Assembly: GCA_033961575.1 (NCBI GenBank)
Contig: CM066738.1
Coordinates: 72,091,478-72,155,477, forward strand
Direction: 5' to 3'
DNA length: 64,000 bases
Origin: Aselliscus stoliczkanus
Taxonomy: Eukaryota > Chordata > Mammalia > Chiroptera > Hipposideridae
Every line of letters starts with the position of its first letter. The first letter of the stretch is position 1. The notes under the pieces are model-generated. The model made no database searches. It was given only the letters and a program-made list of their open reading frames with translations, and had not been told where the DNA came from. Positions 60,501-64,000 of the stretch are shown piece by piece. The position numbers and the translations under genes are program-made.

Positions 60501-63500
60501 CATTCTGTTACAGTAGCCTGAGCTGACTAAGACACCTCCCTAAGGTCACAACGTAGGATTTGAACTCAACTTTTTACAACTTTTATGTTCCTGCCCCCCA
60601 TGTACATAATACGAACTAAACAATATAAGCAAAATGGGCTGAGGTTGAAATTAAAATTCACAGAAGCTAGGAAAGCAGAGTTCATCTCATCAGAAACTTG
60701 AATGAACTATATTCATTAAATGGATCAGTGTCTATTTAACAGTTCTATTTGCCTGTACTTAATTTATGATCAGGCTCTTCTAGAGCTTTTTTAAAAAAAA
60801 TGAAGTCCACTGATACCATATGATGACAGTTAAAGAGATGGATAAGTACCCTGAAGTGTCTTACTTGTGGTTTGTGATTTCCACATTGCCGTACTGCTCA
60901 ATCCAGAGTTTACCCACAATGATATTATGTACACAGCAAGTAGGATTTGTCCATGTATATGCTTCATTGTGTCTAAAAAACAAAAATAAAACCAAAAACC
61001 AGAAAAATAAGTGAGAAGTGTTATTTTGTTTAAAAAGTGCATTTGTGTCAAATGACATTACTCAGGATAACAAATCAGAGTGCTGGAAATAACTAGCTCT
61101 ATTGGTGTAAACACAGGTAAAACAGGTACCATCTGACCACTCTTACTGCTTCTTAAAAGGATGCAAAAGCTTAAGTAAAAAATGCTACACTTCCACCAAA
61201 TGCCAAATAAACTATGTAAATAATCACTTTTTAAGCATTCAAACATTAGGTGAAAGTGTATAGAAAAGTAAAATTAGAGGTAGAAAATAAAAATGAAGGC
61301 ATACTATTTAGCACTTTCCAAAGGAAGTACCTTCCAGCTCACCAAAGGGAAAAACTCACGTATGTGAATAAGCTCAAATTTTATATATCCTTTGCTTTTA
61401 AAAATATCTGCTTTATATCTTCATACATTTACCCTTACATACATGTTTTAAAAAATTTTTAATTACCTACAGTGAAATTCACCTTTGTTGGTGTACAGTT
61501 CTATGAGTTTAATGCACGTATAGATCTGCTTAAGCACCACCACAACCAGAATATAGAACAATTCCATCACCCTTCAAAAAGTTCACTCATGTTGCCCCTC
61601 CCATCCCTAACCCCTATTTCATCCCTACTCCCTAAACCACTGATCTGTTCTCCACTGCAATAGTTTTGCCTTTTCTAGGATGCCATATAAATAAGATATA
61701 CTGTGTAACTTTTTGAGATTAGCTTCTTTAATTTGTATAATGAATTTTAAATTCTATGTATCAAAAATTTGTCCTTTCTTATTTCTGAGTAGTATGCCAC
61801 AGTATGGATGTACCATAGTTTAACCATTCACTCACTGAAGGGCATATTGGGATGCTTTCAGTTTTTGGTGACTATGAATAACAGTACCATAAACATTTGT
61901 GTACATGTTTTTGTGTGAACATAAGTTTTCATTTCTCTAGAGGAAATACCTAGGAGTGGAACTGCTGAGTCACATAGTAAATATATGGTCAACCTTATAA
62001 GAAATTGCCAACTATTTTCCAGAGTGGTTCTACATTTGAATGAGACTCTTAAAATCTTCTGGACGTTATTGCTTGTTTTGTTTTAGGAGGTGATTAACAT
62101 CATTTCAGGCAATAAGTTCTGACCCATTTTCTGTGGCCTCTGATTTTAGTGTCAGTTTAATTTTTAACGACTTTTCAGTGCTATTCAGGTTCATCCCTCA
62201 ATAGCCATTTGGGGAACAGGGCACTGGTCCACACAGTAGTTCAGATCTCAAGGTCTTTGGTGTGCCATTTTGGGCGATTTTAATGCAGGAGCACAAGGAG
62301 AAGCTTAGGAATTCATACATGGCTTTATGGGATCCCTTTCTTGAGCTTCCCCCTCTCTGTGATTTTCCCCACACTCTCAGATACCAGAGGGGTTTGGCCA
62401 GCAAGCTGCGGTTTTAGCCTCTCTGCTCTGTCTTGCATTTTCATAACTGGGTCTTCCTCTGGGGCAAAGAGATGAGAAAAAAAGAGAAAAAAGTAACAGG
62501 GATTCTCCTCACTCTTTGGACCAAAGGGGCCCCTTTATCCAGCTCCTCTGGACAAGAAGAAAGACTTTCTTTCTGAGTTTTAGGTACTGGTGTGGCTGCC
62601 GCTGACATTTCGAGTATACATTCGTGGGACCCCAGAGTTTGTTTTGGGGCAAAACAGGGAGAGAAAAATAAAAAGGATTTCTTCCATCCTCTATATGCTA
62701 CAAGGGTATCTTTCTAGGTTCTCTAACCAAAAAGAAAGGGTTTCTCTTGGAATTTTTTCTGTCTGCCTCCACTGCCCAGTTTGGGGATTTGGGCTGCTCT
62801 GACTCTAAGCCAGGAGATATTGGGGATGGGGGGGCAGTGAATAAAATCAAGAAACTCTCTGCCATAGTGGTCTTCATGTTTTTAGTTCTCTCCTGAACTG
62901 ACCTGCTATTAATTACTTTTCAGAGTCCTTAGATAGTTGTTTTGTCTTCTATCCAGGTCCTTAGTCATAATCAGTAGGAAGACAGGCTAAAATGGGATTA
63001 TTAACTATCTGAAATAGAACTGAAACTGCCTTTGAATATAAGACAAATCTTTTTTCTAATGGAAAAGAATTTCCAACTTACCTAATGTCCAAAATGTGCC
63101 ACACAATTGTTATTTCAATATTTCTCAAAGTGAATTCATTTTGAAAGATGGTTCAACAAAACATTACCACTGAGATATATAGGAAGCTTGTTTCATAAAA
63201 ATTGACATGGAGTGATTAACTCCATTCTATCTTAAAACAGATCCAAACACCATAGTGAAACATCAAGCTGTACTTTTAAAAACACACCTAGATTGATTAA
63301 CAATAGCCACTACTGTGTTTCTCAAGTTCTTGTACATGGAGGGAGACAACTGACACTTCAGAAAAGCTGTTTCTTTATCTATAGCTTTTGAATAAGATCA
63401 GGTCTGCATGCAAATGTATATACAAATGGCTTGATTCCAACTTACTCAAGAAGCTCCAAGGTAATGGTTCCTTTGGGTTCTGCTTCTACACTTTTGCCCC

Positions 63501-63628
63501 AGAACTTCAGTTTGGGATAGATTGAGCCATGAAAGACGAAATCATTGTTTAATCCTTCAGCATGAAATGCACTAATGGGTGGGTGATGGCTGACCTGCTC
63601 AGAGATGAGTCTGAAACCAAGGTCCTCT
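50016..63628 (-). CDS. OSBPL1A: OSBPL1A (ORP1), last eight coding exons, partial
   Basis: OSBPL1A encodes ORP1, an oxysterol-binding-protein family lipid transfer protein. The long form sits on late endosomes via Rab7 and VAP, senses cholesterol and controls endosome position. This window holds about 314 residues of the C-terminal ORD lipid-binding domain. Joins, in transcript order: 63446-63628, 60865-60972, 59915-60004, 59550-59676, 57042-57158, 56309-56432, 54912-55002, 50016-50118. All are GT-AG and phase-consistent with no stop. The family signature EQVSHHPP is present in the first exon, and the C-terminus ends NLPDIY. The N-terminal ankyrin, PH and FFAT parts lie beyond the right edge. 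I see no damage. Confidence 0.93.
50119..50634. other. OSBPL1A last intron, exon-proximal part
   Basis: No repeat or gene recognised. The exon acceptor is at its left edge. Confidence 0.4.
50651..50765 (-). mobile_element. Short tRNA-SINE
   Basis: The - strand head GGGGCCGGCCCAGTGGCACGG is followed by GCGCTGGCTTCGGAAGCCAG and GTGACACTGCCCTC, then poly(A) with interspersed C. The target duplication AAACCTGTTTGATTTT is exact (50635-50650 and 50766-50781). Confidence 0.92.
50797..50933 (-). mobile_element. Short monomer tRNA-SINE
   Basis: The - strand head GGGCCAGCCAACTGGTTCAG is followed by TTAAGAGCTCCCTCAAGAG, CAGTTCGATGC and GGTGGCAGGATGGCTCAGC, then a long poly(A). The target duplication AGATCATG spans 50784-50791 and 50934-50941. 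Confidence 0.88.
50942..53205. other. OSBPL1A intron, nothing recognised
   Basis: Unique AT-rich intronic sequence. I looked for splice-flanked ORP1-like frames and found none. Confidence 0.4.
53210..53320 (+). mobile_element. MIR fragment
   Basis: ACTAATTGTGTGCCCTTGCACAAGTCCC and TTTGGTTTCCTCTGGTACAATGAAGGGATT match the MIR core in order (TGTGACCTTGGGCAAGTCAC, CAGTTTCCTCATCTGTAAAATG). Confidence 0.7.
53321..53909. other. OSBPL1A intron, nothing recognised
   Basis: No feature recognised. Confidence 0.4.
53912..54520 (+). mobile_element. Deleted Tc1/mariner-like element, arthropod-like transposase
   Basis: The left end CTGAGGTTGCCAAAATAATG and the right end, reversed, GTGCCAAAAAAAATGTGTACAC are inverted repeats. 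TA precedes the left end (53910-53911). The + strand contains broken transposase pieces: [21 protein letters not shown] (about 54187-54255, a helix-turn-helix-type region) and the C-terminal [11 protein letters not shown] with a stop (54348-54381). The catalytic core is deleted. Both motifs resemble a Tc1/mariner-related group common in arthropods. A (TG)n run has expanded in the right end. The MITE at 34001 is a shorter derivative. Confidence 0.75.
54487..54520 (+). repeat. (TG)n microsatellite
   Basis: About 15 TG units in the right terminal repeat of the mariner-like element. Confidence 0.95.
54912..55002 (-). CDS. OSBPL1A: OSBPL1A exon: charged ORD helix
   Basis: After the acceptor TTATTTTAG it encodes (D)[19 protein letters not shown], then [11 protein letters not shown]. 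This is the charged helical segment before the ORP1 C-terminus. The donor is GTGCGT. It is 91 bp, phase 1 to phase 2. Confidence 0.92.
55003..55488. other. OSBPL1A intron, nothing recognised
   Basis: No feature recognised. Confidence 0.4.
55489..55706 (-). mobile_element. MER20 (hAT-Charlie)
   Basis: On + it starts GGGTTTCTCAAGCTTGGCTC and contains GATAATTCTTTGTG-like and TGACCTCTACCCACTAGGTGCC, then GTGACAACCTAAGTCTCCAG, in the order of a reversed MER20. Ends are degraded. This is an old placental element. Confidence 0.75.
55986..56150 (+). mobile_element. Short monomer tRNA-SINE
   Basis: The head GGGCCGGCCGAGTGGCTCAG is followed by TTAAGAGCTCGCTCAAGAG, GCAGTTCGATGCC and AGGTAGCAGGATGGCTTGGC, then an A-rich tail. 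The target duplication AAAACAGAAGTTACT is exact (55971-55985 and 56151-56165), so the insertion is fairly recent. Confidence 0.93.
56309..56432 (-). CDS. OSBPL1A: OSBPL1A exon
   Basis: After the acceptor CTTTTCAG it encodes [20 protein letters not shown], then [21 protein letters not shown]. The [10 protein letters not shown] stretch is a conserved ORD C-terminal motif. The donor is GTAAGT. Confidence 0.94.
56433..57041. other. OSBPL1A intron, nothing recognised
   Basis: Unique intronic sequence. The frames here are extensions of the neighbouring exon. Confidence 0.4.
57042..57158 (-). CDS. OSBPL1A: OSBPL1A exon
   Basis: After the acceptor CTTCCAG it encodes [20 protein letters not shown], then [29 protein letters not shown] is a conserved ORD segment. 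The donor is GTGAGA. It has 39 complete codons (phase 0 at both ends). Confidence 0.94.
57159..57624. other. OSBPL1A intron with (ATC)n run
   Basis: A short (ATC)n microsatellite lies at 57417-57438. Nothing else recognised. Confidence 0.5.
57625..57738 (+). mobile_element. Short tRNA-SINE
   Basis: The head GGGCTGGCCAAGTGGCGCGG is followed by CAGTTCGGATCCTGCATG and GTGACACTGCCCTC, then poly(A). Target duplications are not clear. Confidence 0.88.
57739..58750. other. OSBPL1A intron, nothing recognised
   Basis: It starts with a T-run near 57775-57796. No gene or repeat recognised. Confidence 0.4.
58755..58925 (+). mobile_element. MIR fragment
   Basis: CTCATTTGACAAACAGGTCC, GGCACTGGCAGAGAGGAGGTG and GAAACAGGATTCTAACCCAG follow the 3' half of a MIR in order (the ACAGAGAGGTTAAG and GGATTCGAACCCAG positions). 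Confidence 0.6.
58926..59549. other. OSBPL1A intron, nothing recognised
   Basis: No feature recognised before the next exon. Confidence 0.4.
59550..59676 (-). CDS. OSBPL1A: OSBPL1A exon
   Basis: After the acceptor CTTGACAG it encodes (S)[20 protein letters not shown], then [19 protein letters not shown] and [16 protein letters not shown] is a conserved ORD element. The donor is GTGAAC. The Lys/Glu-rich end distinguishes ORP1 from its paralogue ORP2, as I recall them. Confidence 0.94.
59915..60004 (-). CDS. OSBPL1A: OSBPL1A exon
   Basis: After the acceptor CTTCACAG it encodes (K)[19 protein letters not shown], then [25 protein letters not shown] is a conserved ORD strand region. The donor is GTAAAA. 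It is 90 bp, so skipping it would keep the frame. Confidence 0.94.
60095..60575 (+). mobile_element. MIR split by an LTR (weak)
   Basis: TGTCTAACACATGCCAGATTCC at left and CTAAGGTCACAACGTAGGATTTGAACTC at right fit the two ends of a MIR. The ERVL-MaLR LTR at 60206-60534 lies between them. Confidence 0.5.
60206..60534 (+). mobile_element. ERVL-MaLR solo LTR (MLT1/MST type)
   Basis: It starts TGCTATGGAATGACTATTTG, then AAATTCCTATGTTGAAGCC, TTTGGAGGTTAGCAGGTTATGAGGGTGG, CCAGCCTCCAGAACTGTGAG and AAATAAATTG (polyadenylation signal), and ends CTGACTAAGACA. This order is diagnostic of the ERVL-MaLR LTRs. It is an old placental insertion in an OSBPL1A intron. Confidence 0.85.
60865..60972 (-). CDS. 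OSBPL1A: OSBPL1A exon
   Basis: After the acceptor TTTTTTAG it encodes (E)[20 protein letters not shown], then [15 protein letters not shown]. The donor is GTAAGA. It forms the middle of the ORD beta-barrel. Confidence 0.95.
60973..61444. other. OSBPL1A intron, nothing recognised
   Basis: No feature recognised. Confidence 0.4.
61445..62045 (-). mobile_element. Old L1 3' end (L1M type)
   Basis: On + it reads GTGAAATTCACCTTTGTTGG, GTACAGTTCTATGAGTTTAA, then TGAGTAGTATGCCACAGTATGG, TTTTGGTGACTATGAATAAC, AGGAGTGGAACTGCTGAGTC. This is the reversed 3' end of an old mammalian L1 with the ORF2 C-terminus. It is highly diverged and has no intact frame. Confidence 0.8.
62046..63445. other. OSBPL1A intron, nothing recognised
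   Basis: Unique-looking sequence, somewhat richer in G/C at 62200-62850. I found no repeat or exon that I can name. Confidence 0.4.
63446..63628 (-). CDS. OSBPL1A: OSBPL1A exon with the OSBP signature
   Basis: It encodes (R)[20 protein letters not shown], then [20 protein letters not shown] and [28 protein letters not shown] is the OSBP-family fingerprint, and its paired histidines contact the phosphoinositide headgroup in ORD structures. The acceptor is CTTAAG, somewhat weak, so its exact edge may differ by two bases. The donor is GTAAGT. Confidence 0.95.
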
Positions 63629-64000
63629 CTTAAGATTAAAAAAAATAGTGACACTGCAATTAATTCTTGTTAGGGAATGTGTACGTTATTGTCATTTCAT
63701 TTGAAAAGTTATGCAAAGTATTAAACAGGTTCGACAAAGTAAACAATTCTTTACCATCCTGAAAGAATAACTTAATATATGAGAAATTGTACAAATGGAA
63801 CTCAAACTACTAAATCCTATGTTGTTATAATTAAGATAGAAGAATTCAATGTGTCCATTTTCAAACATACAGGGAATAAATGAAATCAGAACTTGTGAAG
63901 AAAAGAAGAGGAAGATTCAGAGAAACTAAAGCCAGATGAATTCCCTAATTATATGTAAACAAGAAGCAGGTTGCAGCAGGCAAACAGAACTGCAGGTGTA
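63629..64000. other. OSBPL1A intron, right edge
   Basis: Intronic sequence up to the window edge, no feature recognised. The next upstream ORP1 exon is outside. Confidence 0.4.

Noticed and set aside
61472..61663. 63-aa + frame
   Set aside because: Lies within the reversed 3' end of an old L1.

Overview
This is a piece of a placental mammal nuclear genome, most likely a bat. Two single-copy genes are recognisable by their exons: CABYR on the + strand (complete, about 17.59-48.48 kb) and the 3' half of OSBPL1A on the - strand (last eight coding exons, about 48.88-63.63 kb, running off the right edge). I recall the same convergent pair from human 18q11.2. The bat assignment is an inference: there are about eleven tRNA-derived SINEs whose heads read GGCCGGCCGAGTGGC and whose long forms end in CCCCAATAAAA, as I recall for rhinolophoid bats, and there are laurasiatherian-type L1s ending in a GTTTCAGGTGTAC motif.

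Layout. 0-17.4 kb is intergenic and repeat-rich. It holds a trimeric tRNA-SINE, a head-to-head mariner fold-back, a fossil mariner, an HNRNPA1 processed pseudogene split by a class II-like solo LTR that is itself split by an ORF2-deleted L1, a second LTR-like block, an L1 fragment with a long 5'UTR, and a long SINE. 17.44-17.77 kb is the CABYR promoter and exon 1. 20.7-21.03 kb carries exons 2 and 3 (the RII-like docking domain). 28.79-30.04 kb is exon 4 (coding region A). Intron 5 (30.04-45.86 kb) is mostly one nested transposon pile: L1(+) > small mariner MITE > near full-length L1(-) > ORF2-deleted L1 and a SINE. 45.86-46.46 kb is exon 5 (coding region B) and 48.38-48.48 kb is the predicted 3'UTR exon. 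OSBPL1A follows on the other strand, with the 3'UTR at 48.88-50.02 kb and exons at 50.0, 54.9, 56.3, 57.0, 59.6, 59.9, 60.9 and 63.5 kb. Its introns hold SINEs, MIRs, MER20, an ERVL-MaLR LTR, an old L1 and a deleted Tc1/mariner element.

Main points of interest. (1) The stop codon that separates CABYR coding regions A and B in human (from memory) appears to be CAA here, so a 677-aa A+B fusion can be spliced in frame alongside the usual 379-aa short form. (2) Two L1 copies share the same ORF2 deletion junction, the same shortened 5'UTR and the same duplicated 3' module. They look like a HAL1-like non-autonomous L1 lineage, and one copy carries a 3' transduction. (3) Two Tc1/mariner-type elements share terminal repeats and have an arthropod-like transposase relic, which makes horizontal transfer possible. 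No bacterial, CRISPR or phage-like system is present.
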